Source: Clostridia bacterium | GTDB lineage: Bacteria; Bacillota_A; Clostridia; Oscillospirales; CAG-272 | DNA: 64,000 bases | Assembly: GCA_017467205.1 (NCBI GenBank) | Contig: JAFTSQ010000010.1 | Span: 1-64,000, forward strand | Direction of reading: 5' to 3' | Shown: positions 32,793 through 42,050 of the stretch, piece by piece | How positions within the stretch are numbered: position 1 is the first letter of the stretch | Layout of the letters: each line of letters begins with the position of its first letter | Notes under the pieces: generated by a model | The model's input: only the letters and a program-made list of their open reading frames with translations | Databases searched by the model: none | What the model was told of the DNA's origin: nothing | Position numbers and translations under genes: made by a program

Positions 32793-33433
32793 TTAGTCAT
32801 TTTCTCCTGTTTGACCTTCTTGTCAATTATGTGGCGGGAGGCAAGCTCGTTATGGATATCCTCGAGGGAGATTCCCATTTGTATCATCAAAACGAGGGTG
32901 TGGTAGGCAAGGTCGGCTATCTCGTAAACCGTTTCCTTTTTATCGTCTGCCTTTGCCGCGATTATTACCTCAGTGCACTCCTCACCGACCTTTTTGAGAA
33001 TCTTATCGATACCCTTTTCGAAAAGGTAGGTTGTATAAGAGCCCTCGGTCTTCTCGCGCTTTCGTCCCTCGATAAGCTTGACGAGCTTTTCAAGCGAGAA
33101 GTCCTCGCGCTCAACGAAGACGGGATTATAAAAGCAGCTCTCCTCGCCCGTGTGGCAGGCAGGGCCGTCGCATACGACGGACACGACGAGCGCATCCTTA
33201 TCACAGTCGGCGACAATCGACTGAACGTGCTGATAGTTTCCGCTCGTTTCGCCCTTCAGCCAAAGCTCCTGCCTTGAGCGGCTAAAGAAGCAGGTGAGCT
33301 TTTTTTCCATAGTTATCTCAAGGCTTTCGCGGTTCATATACGCGAGGGTGAGAACCTTCTTACTCACCGAATCGATGACTATTGCGGGAATAAGTCCGTT
33401 TGAGTCAAATTTAAGTTCGTCTATATTAATCAT
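32789..33433 (-). CDS. hisIE: Bifunctional phosphoribosyl-AMP cyclohydrolase / phosphoribosyl-ATP pyrophosphatase
   Basis: A 214-residue fusion. The N-terminal HisI domain (1-about 115) has the zinc and metal residues in DCDKDAL and [14 protein letters not shown]; the C-terminal HisE domain (about 115-205) has [15 protein letters not shown] and EIADLAYH of the MazG-like fold. It performs steps 2 and 3 of histidine synthesis. Last gene of the his run, 12 bases after hisF. The stop falls at the edge of the shared terminator. Confidence 0.96.
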   Translation of the reverse strand: MINIDELKFDSNGLIPAIVIDSVSKKVLTLAYMNRESLEITMEKKLTCFFSRSRQELWLKGETSGNYQHVQSIVADCDKDALVVSVVCDGPACHTGEESCFYNPVFVEREDFSLEKLVKLIEGRKREKTEGSYTTYLFEKGIDKILKKVGEECTEVIIAAKADDKKETVYEIADLAYHTLVLMIQMGISLEDIHNELASRHIIDKKVKQEKMTK

Positions 33434-33445
33434 CAGTCTTTCCTT

Positions 33446-34207
33446 TCATATTAACCTGACGGGGATATTTTCGCGCTTAAGCTCCTCTTTGAGGTCGGAT
33501 ATTTTGACCTCGCCGAAGTGGAATATCGACGCGGCAAGACCTGCATCCACCTCGGGAAGCGCCTTAAAGAGCTTTACGAAGTCGCGAGTGCATCCTGCAC
33601 CGCCCGATGCTATCAGCGGTAGCTTTACCGCCTCCGATACTGCACGGAGCATCTCGATATCAAAGCCGCCTCTGACACCGTCGGTATCAATGGAATTGAG
33701 AACAATTTCCCCTGCTCCGTTATCCGCGCCGCGCTTTATCCATTCTATCAAGTCCATACCCGTGTCAATTCTTCCGCCGTTTGCATAGACTCTGAAGCCG
33801 CCACTTGCGCGCTTTGCGTCGACCGAAAGAACGACGCACTGGTCACCGTATCTCTTTGCCGCCTCATATATAAGGTCGGGATTTTTGATAGCGCCGGAGT
33901 TGACGCTGACCTTATCAGCACCACAGCAAAGGACGCGCTCAAAATCGGCAAGCGTTCTGATTCCGCCGCCGACGGTCAGGGGAATGAATACCTCCTTGGC
34001 GACCTCGCGAAGAACATCTGTAAAAAGGTTTCTACCCTCCGCCGAGGCGATTATGTCGTAAAAGACGAGCTCGTCAGCACCCGATTCGGTATAATATTTT
34101 CCGAGCTCGACGGGGTTGGCAACTGTTGCGAGCCCCTCGAAGTTCACACCCTTCACCACGGCGCCGTCCTTGACGTCGAGACACGGGATTATTCTTTTAG
34201 TTATCAT
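33446..34207 (-). CDS. hisF: Imidazole glycerol phosphate synthase, cyclase subunit
   Basis: A 253-residue (beta/alpha)8 barrel that, with HisH, converts PRFAR and ammonia into IGP and AICAR. The catalytic aspartates are in IPCLDVKDG (D11) and VVLSVDAKR (about D130); phosphate loops VGGGI and ASGGAG are present. It reads FYDIIAS where most have FLDITAS, a mild change. Its start overlaps hisA by 11 bases. Confidence 0.97.
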   Translation of the reverse strand: MITKRIIPCLDVKDGAVVKGVNFEGLATVANPVELGKYYTESGADELVFYDIIASAEGRNLFTDVLREVAKEVFIPLTVGGGIRTLADFERVLCCGADKVSVNSGAIKNPDLIYEAAKRYGDQCVVLSVDAKRASGGFRVYANGGRIDTGMDLIEWIKRGADNGAGEIVLNSIDTDGVRGGFDIEMLRAVSEAVKLPLIASGGAGCTRDFVKLFKALPEVDAGLAASIFHFGEVKISDLKEELKRENIPVRLI

Positions 34208-34916
34208 TTGCCACCTCTATTGCCTCTCTCAGCGATATTGCGCCGGTGTAGTATGCCTTTCCGATTATTGCGCCGTAAAGCTTCATATCGCGAAGACGCG
34301 TTACGTCGGATATATCCGATACGCCGCCCGATGCTATGACATTCATACCGACCTCGCACGAGAGGCGCTCGTAGAGCGAGTGGTTAGCACCCTGCATTGC
34401 TCCGTCGCGCGATATATCGGTGGAGATAATAGTCCTTACGCCGAGCGAATCAAGCTCACGGCAGAAGCTCATAGCCTCAACAGCCGTTCTCTCGCGCCAG
34501 CCGCTGACGGCGACGAAGCCGTCCTTAATATCAACGCCGACGGCTACTTTATCCCCGTATTTCGAAAGAGCTTCTTCAAGGAAGGCGCGATTTTCCACCG
34601 CCGCCGTACCGAGTATCACCCTGCCGACACCTACGGATATATATTTTTCAATGGTTTCGATGCTTCTTATACCGCCGCCAACCTCGGCAAACAGGTCGGT
34701 CGACTTGACTATTTTTTCTATGGTTTCAAGGTTTTTCGTGCTACCGTCCTTTGCTCCCTCAAGGTCGACGAGGTGGATATATTCAGCCCCCTGCGCCTTA
34801 AAGTCGCGCGCGACGTCGACGGGCGAGTCGCTGTACACGGTCATTCTGTCGTAGTCGCCCTTATAGAGCCTGACCGCCTTTCGAGAATAAAGATCTATTG
34901 CGGGAAATATTTTCAT
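34197..34916 (-). CDS. hisA: Phosphoribosylformimino-5-aminoimidazole carboxamide ribotide isomerase
   Basis: A 239-residue barrel paralogous to HisF, catalysing the Amadori rearrangement of ProFAR to PRFAR. Catalytic D8 in FPAIDLYSRKAVRL and the second Asp in ISTDISRDGAMQG (about 168) are present, with phosphate loops VGGGI and ASGGVSD. Fourteen bases after hisH. Confidence 0.96.
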   Translation of the reverse strand: MKIFPAIDLYSRKAVRLYKGDYDRMTVYSDSPVDVARDFKAQGAEYIHLVDLEGAKDGSTKNLETIEKIVKSTDLFAEVGGGIRSIETIEKYISVGVGRVILGTAAVENRAFLEEALSKYGDKVAVGVDIKDGFVAVSGWRERTAVEAMSFCRELDSLGVRTIISTDISRDGAMQGANHSLYERLSCEVGMNVIASGGVSDISDVTRLRDMKLYGAIIGKAYYTGAISLREAIEVANDN

Positions 34917-34930
34917 CCGTACAGCCTCCG

Positions 34931-35542
34931 TTATATTTCGCAGAAGGCGCGAAGAATTTTCAGTCCGACCTCACCGCTCTTTTCGGGATGGAATTGACAG
35001 CCGTATACCCTACCGCTCTCAATCGCTGCGGTTATCGGTGCACCGTACTCGGTGTAAGCACTAACCGCCCCCTCGCATCCCTTCGCCTGATAGGAATGGA
35101 CGAAATAGACGAACTCACCGCCCGAAAGATACTTGAAAATCTCGCTCTTACGGTCGGTAAATTCAAGAGAGTTCCAGCCTATGTGCGGTATTTTATACCC
35201 TATGGGTATAACCTCGCTTATCGAGCGTATCTCACCCTTTATGAGTCCGAGCCCCTTATGCTCACCGTACTCGTAGCTTCGCTCAAAGAGAAGCTGCATT
35301 CCGAGGCAGATGCCCATAACGGCAGCGCCGCGCTCTGCCGCACGCGTTACGGCGGCGGCAAGTCCCGACGAGAAAAGCTTTTCTGCCGCGTCACCGAACG
35401 CGCCGACGCCGGGCAGGATTATGCGCTCGGCACTCTCTATTACCGAGGCGTCCGAGGTTACGACGGTTTCTTCACCTATTTTTTTGAAGGATGCGGCGAG
35501 AGAAAAGAGGTTTCCTACGCCGTAATCAACGATAACGACCAT
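34931..35542 (-). CDS. hisH: Imidazole glycerol phosphate synthase, glutamine amidotransferase subunit
   Basis: A 203-residue class I glutaminase supplying ammonia to HisF. The triad is visible: C in MGICLGMQLLF (about 79), H and E in CQFHPEKSGEVG (about 184-186). The oxyanion segment PGVGAF is present. Its start codon overlaps the hisB stop by a base. Confidence 0.97.
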   Translation of the reverse strand: MVVIVDYGVGNLFSLAASFKKIGEETVVTSDASVIESAERIILPGVGAFGDAAEKLFSSGLAAAVTRAAERGAAVMGICLGMQLLFERSYEYGEHKGLGLIKGEIRSISEVIPIGYKIPHIGWNSLEFTDRKSEIFKYLSGGEFVYFVHSYQAKGCEGAVSAYTEYGAPITAAIESGRVYGCQFHPEKSGEVGLKILRAFCEI

Positions 35543-36126
35543 CAGAGAACTCCTTTGGTTGAGGGAATGTCATCCCTTTTCTCGTCACGGCGCGCCGCCT
35601 TGGCAAAGGCTCTTGCCACCGCCTTGAAGACACCCTCGATTATGTGGTGCGCGTTCTTTCCGGCAAGCTGATTTATATGAAGGGTGATGCCGGCGTTTGT
35701 CACGAGAGCGCGGAAGAATTCGTCAACAAGCTCAACGTCAAAATCACCGACCTTATACGGCTTGATATCAAGATTGGATACGTAGTACGCGCGGCCTGAT
35801 ATATCAAGTGCGGCGAGGACGAGCGTCTCATCCATCGGCAGAGTTATATCACCGTATCTTTCAATACCGCGCTTATCGCCGAGAGCCTCCTTGATTGCCG
35901 CGCCGAGCGAGATGCCGATATCCTCGACGGTGTGATGATAGTCAACGTATGTGTCGCCCTTGCAGACAAACTCGAGGTCAACGCCCGAGTGCTTTGCAAA
36001 GAGGGTGAGCATATGGTCGAAAAATCCGCATCCCGAATTTATTTTCGCCGTGCCGCTGCCGTCAAGATTTAATTTGAGAGCTATATCGGTTTCAGCCGTT
36101 TTTCTCACGATTTGCGCACACCTCAT
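35542..36126 (-). CDS. hisB: Imidazoleglycerol-phosphate dehydratase
   Basis: A 194-residue dehydratase only; the N-terminal phosphatase domain of enterobacterial HisB is absent, so histidinol phosphate must be hydrolysed by another protein. Manganese-site motifs GFFDHMLTLFAKHS, DYHHTVEDIGI and the second pair SGRAYY, NAHHIIEGVFKA are intact. Overlaps hisC by 4 bases. Confidence 0.97.
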   Translation of the reverse strand: MRCAQIVRKTAETDIALKLNLDGSGTAKINSGCGFFDHMLTLFAKHSGVDLEFVCKGDTYVDYHHTVEDIGISLGAAIKEALGDKRGIERYGDITLPMDETLVLAALDISGRAYYVSNLDIKPYKVGDFDVELVDEFFRALVTNAGITLHINQLAGKNAHHIIEGVFKAVARAFAKAARRDEKRDDIPSTKGVL

Positions 36127-37187
36127 ATTTTTTCCTCCAAAATGCTTTTTACCGTATCGACAAGAACCCTCATTTCCCGAGGTGAGCCGACGGTTATTCT
36201 GTTGTATTCCTTTATTCTCTCGCCCGAGAAATGCCTGACGAGAACGCCGCGAGCCTTAAGAGCAAGATAAAGCTCCTCGCCGCCAATACGCTCGTGCTTT
36301 GCGAATATGAAGTTGGCAGCAGAGTCGGTCAGCGAAAATCCGAGAGCGGAAAGCTCGCGGCTCGTCCACTCGCGCGTTTCGATTATTTCCTTACGGTTTT
36401 TCTCGAAATAATCGGCATCCGCCACAGAGCCTATGCCCGCCGCGGCGGTCATACGGTTGACGTTATAGGGGTTGGTTGAATACTTTATTCGCATAAGGTC
36501 GTCGATTATAGCATCGCTCGCCACGCCGAATCCCAGCCTCGCGCCTGCCATAGAGCGAGATTTCGAGAAGGTGCGGGTGACTAAGAGGTTATCGTACTTA
36601 CCGATAAGTGATACCGCACTCTGCGAGCCGAAATCAACGTACGCCTCGTCGACGACGACTATCCGCTCACTATCCGACTTAAGAAGCCGCTCTATTTCGG
36701 AAAGCGGAAGATAAAGCCCTGTCGGCGCGTTGGGGTTTGCAATAAATACCGTGCCGCAAGCGCTTATATAATCCTCGATATTAAGCGAAAAGTCGTCACG
36801 AAGGGGGATTTCCCTCATCGGTATTCCGTTAAGGTCTGCGAAGACCTTATAAAAGCCGTAGGTTATATCGGCAAAGACGGCGGGGGTGCGCTCGTCGCAA
36901 TACGCCATAAAGGCGAAGTTCAAGACCTCGTCCGAGCCGTTGGTCAATATGAGCTGTGATGCACTCACGCCGAGGTCGGCGGCAACCGCCCGAAGAAGCT
37001 CGGTGCAATCGGGGTCGGGATAGAGCATCAGCCGCTCTGCCGCCTCGCTCGCCGCCCTTATCGCCGAGGGAGATGGCGGATAGGGCGACTCGTTGGTATT
37101 AAGCTTTATATATTCCCTACCCTTCGGCTGCTCGCCCGGGACGTAGGGCTTAAGAGCGCTTACTCTTTCGTTCAAAAACCTGCTCAT
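36123..37187 (-). CDS. hisC: Histidinol-phosphate aminotransferase
   Basis: A 354-residue class I/II PLP aminotransferase. Substrate and cofactor motifs: KLNTNESPYPPSP, NGSDEVL, ANPNAPTG, VVDEAYVDFG and the PLP lysine in RTFSKSRSMAGARLGF (about 215). Two bases separate it from hisD. HisC homologs sometimes also act on aromatic amino acids. Confidence 0.95.
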   Translation of the reverse strand: MSRFLNERVSALKPYVPGEQPKGREYIKLNTNESPYPPSPSAIRAASEAAERLMLYPDPDCTELLRAVAADLGVSASQLILTNGSDEVLNFAFMAYCDERTPAVFADITYGFYKVFADLNGIPMREIPLRDDFSLNIEDYISACGTVFIANPNAPTGLYLPLSEIERLLKSDSERIVVVDEAYVDFGSQSAVSLIGKYDNLLVTRTFSKSRSMAGARLGFGVASDAIIDDLMRIKYSTNPYNVNRMTAAAGIGSVADADYFEKNRKEIIETREWTSRELSALGFSLTDSAANFIFAKHERIGGEELYLALKARGVLVRHFSGERIKEYNRITVGSPREMRVLVDTVKSILEEKI

Positions 37188-37189
37188 TT

Positions 37190-38464
37190 TTATTCCTCAA
37201 AACGCGAAACTACGCTCTTTGCGTGCGCGGTGAGTCCTTCCTTCTTTGCAAAATATTCAACCTCACGGCAAACCGCCCGAAGCGAGGATTTGTCGTAGTA
37301 TATGTACTGTGTTTTCTTGATAAAGTCGTCTACCGAAAGCGGACTTGAGAAGCGAGCCGTTCCGCTCGTCGGAAGCGTGTGGTTCGTTCCCGCATAATAG
37401 TCGCCGAGTGCTTCGGGACAGTATTTACCGAGGAAGACCGAGCCCGCGTGCTTAATGCGGGGAAGATAAAAGAAGGGGTCGTCAACGCATATCTCAAGGT
37501 GCTCCGGCGCTATTCCGTTTGCTATATCGATTGCGGTATCAATACTGTCGGTTACTATTATCTTGCCGTTAGAATCAATTGACGCTCTTGCGATTTCCGC
37601 ACGCTCAAGCAGGGGTATCTGGCGCTCGAGCTCATCCGACACAGCCTTGGCAAGCTCCTCACTGTCGGTTACTAAAATTGCGCTTGCCATTCTGTCGTGC
37701 TCTGCCTGCGAAAGAAGGTCGCTTGCAAGATTCTTTGCCGAAGAGCTACCGTCAGCCACTATCATTATCTCGCTCGGGCCTGCTATCATATCTATTGAAA
37801 CCGCGCCGTATACCTGACGCTTTGCCTCTGCAACGAAGGCGTTACCCGGGCCGACTATCTTATCGGTTTTGGGTACGGTTTCGGTGCCGTAGGCAAGTGC
37901 GGCTATTGCCTGCGCGCCGCCGACCTTGTATATTTCCGTGACCCCCGCAACGCTCGCCGCCGCCAAAATGACGGGGGAAACCTTGCCGTCCTTGCCGGGA
38001 GGGGTGACCATTACTACCCTCTCACAGCCTGCAACCACTGCGGGAATTGAGTCCATAAGCACGGTCGAGGGGTAAGCCGCAGTTCCGCCGGGACCGTAGA
38101 TTCCCGCGCACTCGACGGGGATTATCTTTTCACCGATTATGATACCGTCGGATTTCTTAAGCTCAAATCCGCTCCTCTTTTGCTTTTCGTGGAACTCGCG
38201 GATATTTTTTGCCGCACGACCGAGAATCTCGATAAATTTCGGCTCTACCGAGGCTACCGCCTCAGAAATCTCCTCTTCGCCGACACGAAGGTCGTCAAGC
38301 CTTACCTTATCGAATTTTTCGGTGTAGTATCTGAGTGCGGAATCGCCGTCCCTCCTGACCGCCGCGATAATTTCGGCAACGGTGCCGCTAACGCTTGGCG
38401 AGGCAGTTTGTGCCGAAAAAATTTCCTCGCGGCGCTCAAGTGTATCCTTTATTATCTTTATCAT
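37190..38464 (-). CDS. hisD: Histidinol dehydrogenase
   Basis: A 424-residue zinc enzyme catalysing the final two oxidations to histidine. Motifs PGGTAAYPSTVLM, KVGGAQAIAALAYGT, KIVGPGNAFVAEAKR and the zinc/catalytic segment SQAEHDRMASAIL are present, with the late GTNHTLPTSGTAR. Length is normal. Transcribed after hisG with a 25-base gap. Confidence 0.97.
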   Translation of the reverse strand: MIKIIKDTLERREEIFSAQTASPSVSGTVAEIIAAVRRDGDSALRYYTEKFDKVRLDDLRVGEEEISEAVASVEPKFIEILGRAAKNIREFHEKQKRSGFELKKSDGIIIGEKIIPVECAGIYGPGGTAAYPSTVLMDSIPAVVAGCERVVMVTPPGKDGKVSPVILAAASVAGVTEIYKVGGAQAIAALAYGTETVPKTDKIVGPGNAFVAEAKRQVYGAVSIDMIAGPSEIMIVADGSSSAKNLASDLLSQAEHDRMASAILVTDSEELAKAVSDELERQIPLLERAEIARASIDSNGKIIVTDSIDTAIDIANGIAPEHLEICVDDPFFYLPRIKHAGSVFLGKYCPEALGDYYAGTNHTLPTSGTARFSSPLSVDDFIKKTQYIYYDKSSLRAVCREVEYFAKKEGLTAHAKSVVSRFEE

Positions 38465-38489
38465 CGTTCATTTCCTCTTTTGACGCTTG

Positions 38490-39122
38490 TCAGCCATCCG
38501 TTTTCTCGGAGAGCTTTTTTCTCACGTCCTCGATTATTGCGTTTTTGAATTTGAAGCTTGATTTGTTGCAAATCAGCCTTGCGCTGATTGAAGCAAAGCG
38601 CTCAACTACCTCAAGGTCGTTTTCCTTGAGCGTTTTTCCCGTTTCCACGATATCAACGATAACGTCGGAAAGCGAGAGAATGGGTGCGAGCTCTATCGAG
38701 CCGTTGAGGTGAATGATATCAATATCACGGCCGAGCTCGGAATAGTGCTTTTTCGCTATGTTAGTGAACTTGGTTGCGACGGTTAAGGTGCGGTTTCTGT
38801 TATCAACGAAGCCGCGCTTTGCCGCAACCGCCATACTGCATTTGCCTACACCGAGGTCCAAAAGCTCGTATACGTCGGGCGAATACTCAAGGAGAATATC
38901 CTTGCCGACAACACCGATATCTGCCGCGCCGCGCTCAACGTAGATTGCGACGTCGGAGGGCTTTACCCAGAAGTATCTGACCCCTGCCGCCGCATTCTCA
39001 AATATCAGCTTTCGCCCGGGCTCTTTTATCGACGGGCAATCGTAGCCCGACTCCTCAAACATCTGATAGACCCGCTCACCGAGCCTTCCCTTCGGCAGTG
39101 CTATATTCAAAATCTTATCCAT
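38490..39122 (-). CDS. hisG: ATP phosphoribosyltransferase, short form
   Basis: A 210-residue HisG lacking the C-terminal regulatory domain; such short forms need HisZ, which is encoded next to it. PRPP-binding segment SIELAPILSLSDVIVDIVETGKTL and the N-terminal ALPKGRLGERV are conserved. It catalyses the first, feedback-controlled step. Confidence 0.96.
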   Translation of the reverse strand: MDKILNIALPKGRLGERVYQMFEESGYDCPSIKEPGRKLIFENAAAGVRYFWVKPSDVAIYVERGAADIGVVGKDILLEYSPDVYELLDLGVGKCSMAVAAKRGFVDNRNRTLTVATKFTNIAKKHYSELGRDIDIIHLNGSIELAPILSLSDVIVDIVETGKTLKENDLEVVERFASISARLICNKSSFKFKNAIIEDVRKKLSEKTDG

Positions 39123-39125
39123 CAG

Positions 39126-40058
39126 TCACACCTCCGAAAGCCTTGAAAGCTCGTCAAGATAAACAGCAAATCCAATTGCCGAGGAGCGCTTGTTCATCTT
39201 ACGCATAAGCTTATCGTATCTACCGCCGCCGAGAACACCCGTGGGGATTCCGTTCACAAATCCCTTGAAGGATATTCCGCTGTAATAATTCATATTGTTG
39301 ACGACCGAGAAATCAACGACGACTCTATCCGAAATATTAGCCAAGGTAAGAGCGGAAAGGAGCTTTTTGAAGCTTTGCACAGCGACGGAGCTATTCTCGT
39401 CAAGCGCGAAGGCGTCAAGCTCACCTGTCACACTCTCAACACTGCCGTAAAGCGTTGAAAGGCGCTCAAGCGCCGATGCGCACGGCTCGCAAATTTCCTC
39501 ATTTTTGATTATTTCTTTTATTCTGCCGAGGTTTTTCTCCCCAAGAGCAGAAAGGAGCTCAATTCTTGCTTCGGAAGAAGCTCCGGATGCATCTAAAACC
39601 GAGGACACTATATCGAGGTCGGATATCTCAAGGATGCTGTCAGTTGATATCAGCTCAAGGCTCTTTGCGGCAAGACTTAAAACCTCAAGGGTCAGCTCGT
39701 CAGTTATCTCGCCGAGGCACTCAAGACCCACCTGCATAAACTCCTTGAAGAAGCGAGTTCCCTTCGCAACTCTGTATACGCTCTCGTTATAATAGACCTT
39801 CATAAGCGAGTCCGGCTCGTCCTTGGAGTTCTTGATTATAGAAAGCGTTACGTCCGGCTTCAGGGCAAGAAGCTTACCGTCGGTATCCGTGAAGGTTATT
39901 ACGTTCTCCGAGAGAAGAAAGTCCTTATTCGCGACGTAAAGGTCGTATTCCTCGAATTTGCTCATTTTGTATTGGCGGTAGCCCGCGTCCTGATACATTG
40001 AGCGCAAAAGAAGCGATATGCGCTCCTCATAATTCAGTATGTCAAGCGGATTATTCAT
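39126..40058 (-). CDS. hisZ: ATP phosphoribosyltransferase regulatory subunit
   Basis: A 310-residue HisRS-like paralog without tRNA charging, needed for activity and histidine inhibition of short HisG. Class II synthetase-like segments VITFTDTDGKLLALKPDVTLSI and FKEFMQVGLECLGE are visible, and the late GGGRYDKLMRKM. The ATG at 40058 lies inside the end of the yerC-like gene (8-base overlap); a more upstream in-frame start would add residues with no counterpart in the family. Confidence 0.93.
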   Translation of the reverse strand: MNNPLDILNYEERISLLLRSMYQDAGYRQYKMSKFEEYDLYVANKDFLLSENVITFTDTDGKLLALKPDVTLSIIKNSKDEPDSLMKVYYNESVYRVAKGTRFFKEFMQVGLECLGEITDELTLEVLSLAAKSLELISTDSILEISDLDIVSSVLDASGASSEARIELLSALGEKNLGRIKEIIKNEEICEPCASALERLSTLYGSVESVTGELDAFALDENSSVAVQSFKKLLSALTLANISDRVVVDFSVVNNMNYYSGISFKGFVNGIPTGVLGGGRYDKLMRKMNKRSSAIGFAVYLDELSRLSEV

Positions 40059-40344
40059 TCTCTTTCCCCTTTTTGTTAAGCACAACCTCGTATCCCCCAG
40101 CACCGTAATGCAGGCACTTATTTACACGGCTTATGGTTGCGGTGCTCGCTCCGGTTTTCTCCGAAATATCGTTATAGCTGCACCCTTCGTTCAAAAGCGC
40201 CGCTACCTGAACGCGCTGACAGATAGCTTCAAGCTCGTTGACGGTAAAGGCGTCCTCAAAGAACCTGCGGCACTCGTCAATATTATCGAGCTTCAGAACT
40301 GCCGAAAACAACTCGTCGTACTTTTCGATTTTGAATTCTGACAT
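40051..40344 (-). CDS. YerC/TrpR-superfamily regulator heading the his operon
   Basis: A 97-residue TrpR-like helix-turn-helix protein (AFTVNELEAICQRVQVAALLNEG, then YNDISEKTGASTATISRVNKCL as the recognition part). Proteins of this YerC type at the head of his genes have been described as histidine-responsive repressors (HisR). Being the first gene here, and with a palindrome inside the promoter just upstream, it is most likely an autoregulated histidine repressor; the effector is inferred. It overlaps hisZ. Confidence 0.9.
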   Translation of the reverse strand: MSEFKIEKYDELFSAVLKLDNIDECRRFFEDAFTVNELEAICQRVQVAALLNEGCSYNDISEKTGASTATISRVNKCLHYGAGGYEVVLNKKGKENE

Positions 40345-40391
40345 ATGTAAACCCCCGCCGCTTTTTTTCGGCTGTCATATATAATGATGAT

Positions 40392-40420
40392 ATTTTAGCA
40401 CGCTAAAGCGATAAAGTCAA
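40392..40420 (-). promoter_or_regulatory. Promoter of the his operon
   Basis: Minus-strand TTGACT (40420-40415), 17-base spacer, TAAAAT (40397-40392), 48 bases before the first ATG. Confidence 0.8.
40394..40407. promoter_or_regulatory. Candidate operator of the YerC/TrpR-like regulator
   Basis: Palindrome TTTAGC-GT-GCTAAA (minus strand) inside the spacer and running into the -10 box. Binding here would block RNA polymerase. No other copy was noticed in the window. Confidence 0.6.
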
Positions 40421-40494
40421 TAGGTTTTTCTATATTTTTTAAAAATTTTACATAAATATTTCCGTTCACCTATGCTTCCGATTCTAAAGACAGC

Positions 40495-40536
40495 AAAAAG
40501 CCGATATGGAATTATCTCCGTATCGGCTTTTTTATC
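40495..40536. terminator. Terminator 3' of the aminotransferase gene
   Basis: AAAAAGCCGATA...TATCGGCTTTTTT with a 14-base loop; symmetric. Located 138 bases 3' of the minus-strand aminotransferase gene, with the hairpin-rich repeat in between. Confidence 0.8.
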
Positions 40537-40544
40537 TAACGCAT

Positions 40545-40672
40545 TCTCTCAGTCGCCTGCGGCGACAGCTCCCTCCCGGAAGGAGCCTCCGGAGGAAGTC
40601 GCTTGGTTTAACTGCTCTACCGTTAAACCAAGCTATCCTTATGAGTACATCCTATCGCGAGTAGGTATCTTT
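40545..40672. repeat. Interspersed hairpin-rich repeat
   Basis: CTCAGTCGCC-TGC-GGCGACAG, GCTCC...GGAGC, CCTCCGGAGG and CTTGGTTTAAC-TGCTCTACC-GTTAAACCAAG follow one another. The opening resembles a widespread non-coding repeat of gut Firmicutes. No ORF. Together with the promoter and terminator this fills the gap 40345-40673. Confidence 0.55.
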
Positions 40673-40673
40673 A

Positions 40674-41948
40674 TCAGTTAGTTGCTTTTTCAATTGCCGC
40701 TATCCTCACCGCAAGCTTGAGTATGTCGACGGCTACAGAAAGATCAGCGTCAGAGGGGTAGGTTGGAGCTATGCGAAGGTTCTTATCCTCGGGGTCTTTT
40801 CCGTAAGGATAGGTTGCTCCGACGGGAGTCAGAGTAACGCCTGCTGCCTTCATTAAGTTAAATACGCGCGTAGCGCATCCCGGAAGAACGTCGAGCGAGA
40901 TGAAATAACCGCCGTTCGGGGTGGTCCACTCGGCTACGCCGTCCCTTTTGAGAGAGGCGAGCTTATTTAATACTATACTGAACTTTCTGCTTATATACTC
41001 GCCGAGCGACTTCATATGTGCGCTGACGCGCTCGCTGTTCTTGAAATACTTGATGTGGCGGAGCTGGTTTATCTTATCGTATCCTATCGTCTGCACCGAC
41101 ATTTCGGATATTATCCTATCGCGGTTCTTGGGGCTCGCCGCTACCATAGCAACGCCTGCACCCGGAAAGGTTATCTTTGAGGTGGAGGAGAAATAAAGTA
41201 CTCTATCCTCCGTGCCGTATTCCCTTGCGGCAGAGAATATATCAAGTAGCTCATCCTTGCCGCCTGCAAGGTCGTGGATTGCGTAGGCGTTATCCCACAT
41301 TATTCTGAAATCGGGGGCGGCACACTTCATTGAAACGAGGCGGCGCACGGTTTCGTCGGAATAGGTGTTACCCGTGGGGTTCGAATATTTCGGCACGCAC
41401 CAGATACCCTTGACCTTCGGGTCAAGTGCGAGGCGCTCTACCTCGTCCATATCCGGTCCTGTGGGGGTCATCTTCACCGACACGAGCTCAAAGCCGAGCT
41501 TTTCGGTTATTGCAAAGTGCCTGTCGTAGCCGGGGGTGACGCAAATCCACTTGAGCCCCTCCTCGCGACACCAAGGGCGCTCCGAATCGGCGTTGCCGAA
41601 GAGCATTGCGCGAGAGAGGGTGTCGTACATAAGCTGGAGCGAGGAGTTGCCTCCCACTACTATATATTCCTCGGGAATGCCGTAAACCTCCGAGAAAAGC
41701 TTTTTCATCTCGGGAAGTCCATCAAGCATACCGTAGTTGCGGCAGTCAAAGCCGGAGCGCGAGAAGCATTCCTCACGCGAAAGAGCTATCTCTGCGATAC
41801 CCTGCGTTATATCAAGTTGCTCGGAGTTCGGCTTTCCGCGCGAGAGGTCGAGCGAAAGCTTTTTCTCGCAATATTCATTATATTTTTTCATCAGTGAGGA
41901 GTATTCTTCCGAAAGCTCCTCTTTTTTCATTCTGCTGTAAACGTTCAT
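40674..41948 (-). CDS. Aspartate-type aminotransferase, class I/II fold (PF12897 type)
   Basis: A 424-residue PLP aminotransferase of the group first annotated as alanine-glyoxylate type and later shown in Corynebacterium to be an aspartate aminotransferase. Motifs: SLDLSRGKPNSEQLD near the N-terminus, VVGGNSSLQLMYD, CVPKYSNPTGNTYSD, MWDNAYAIHDL and the PLP lysine in YFSSTSKITFPGAGVA (about 253). It would join aspartate/glutamate nitrogen to the arg and his pathways beside it. Stands alone with its own TTGCAA/TATAAT promoter. The exact substrate is not certain. Confidence 0.88.
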   Translation of the reverse strand: MNVYSRMKKEELSEEYSSLMKKYNEYCEKKLSLDLSRGKPNSEQLDITQGIAEIALSREECFSRSGFDCRNYGMLDGLPEMKKLFSEVYGIPEEYIVVGGNSSLQLMYDTLSRAMLFGNADSERPWCREEGLKWICVTPGYDRHFAITEKLGFELVSVKMTPTGPDMDEVERLALDPKVKGIWCVPKYSNPTGNTYSDETVRRLVSMKCAAPDFRIMWDNAYAIHDLAGGKDELLDIFSAAREYGTEDRVLYFSSTSKITFPGAGVAMVAASPKNRDRIISEMSVQTIGYDKINQLRHIKYFKNSERVSAHMKSLGEYISRKFSIVLNKLASLKRDGVAEWTTPNGGYFISLDVLPGCATRVFNLMKAAGVTLTPVGATYPYGKDPEDKNLRIAPTYPSDADLSVAVDILKLAVRIAAIEKATN

Positions 41949-42021
41949 TTTTTACCTTTTTTGCATAATTTTGCTTGTCAAAATTCAAAAATCCTTCAAA
42001 TGTGCAAGAAATCACACTTAC

Positions 42022-42050
42022 ATTATAGTATATTATGAAAGTTTTTGCAA
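42022..42050 (-). promoter_or_regulatory. Promoter of the aminotransferase gene
   Basis: Minus-strand TTGCAA (42050-42045), 17-base spacer, TATAAT (42027-42022). Confidence 0.75.
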
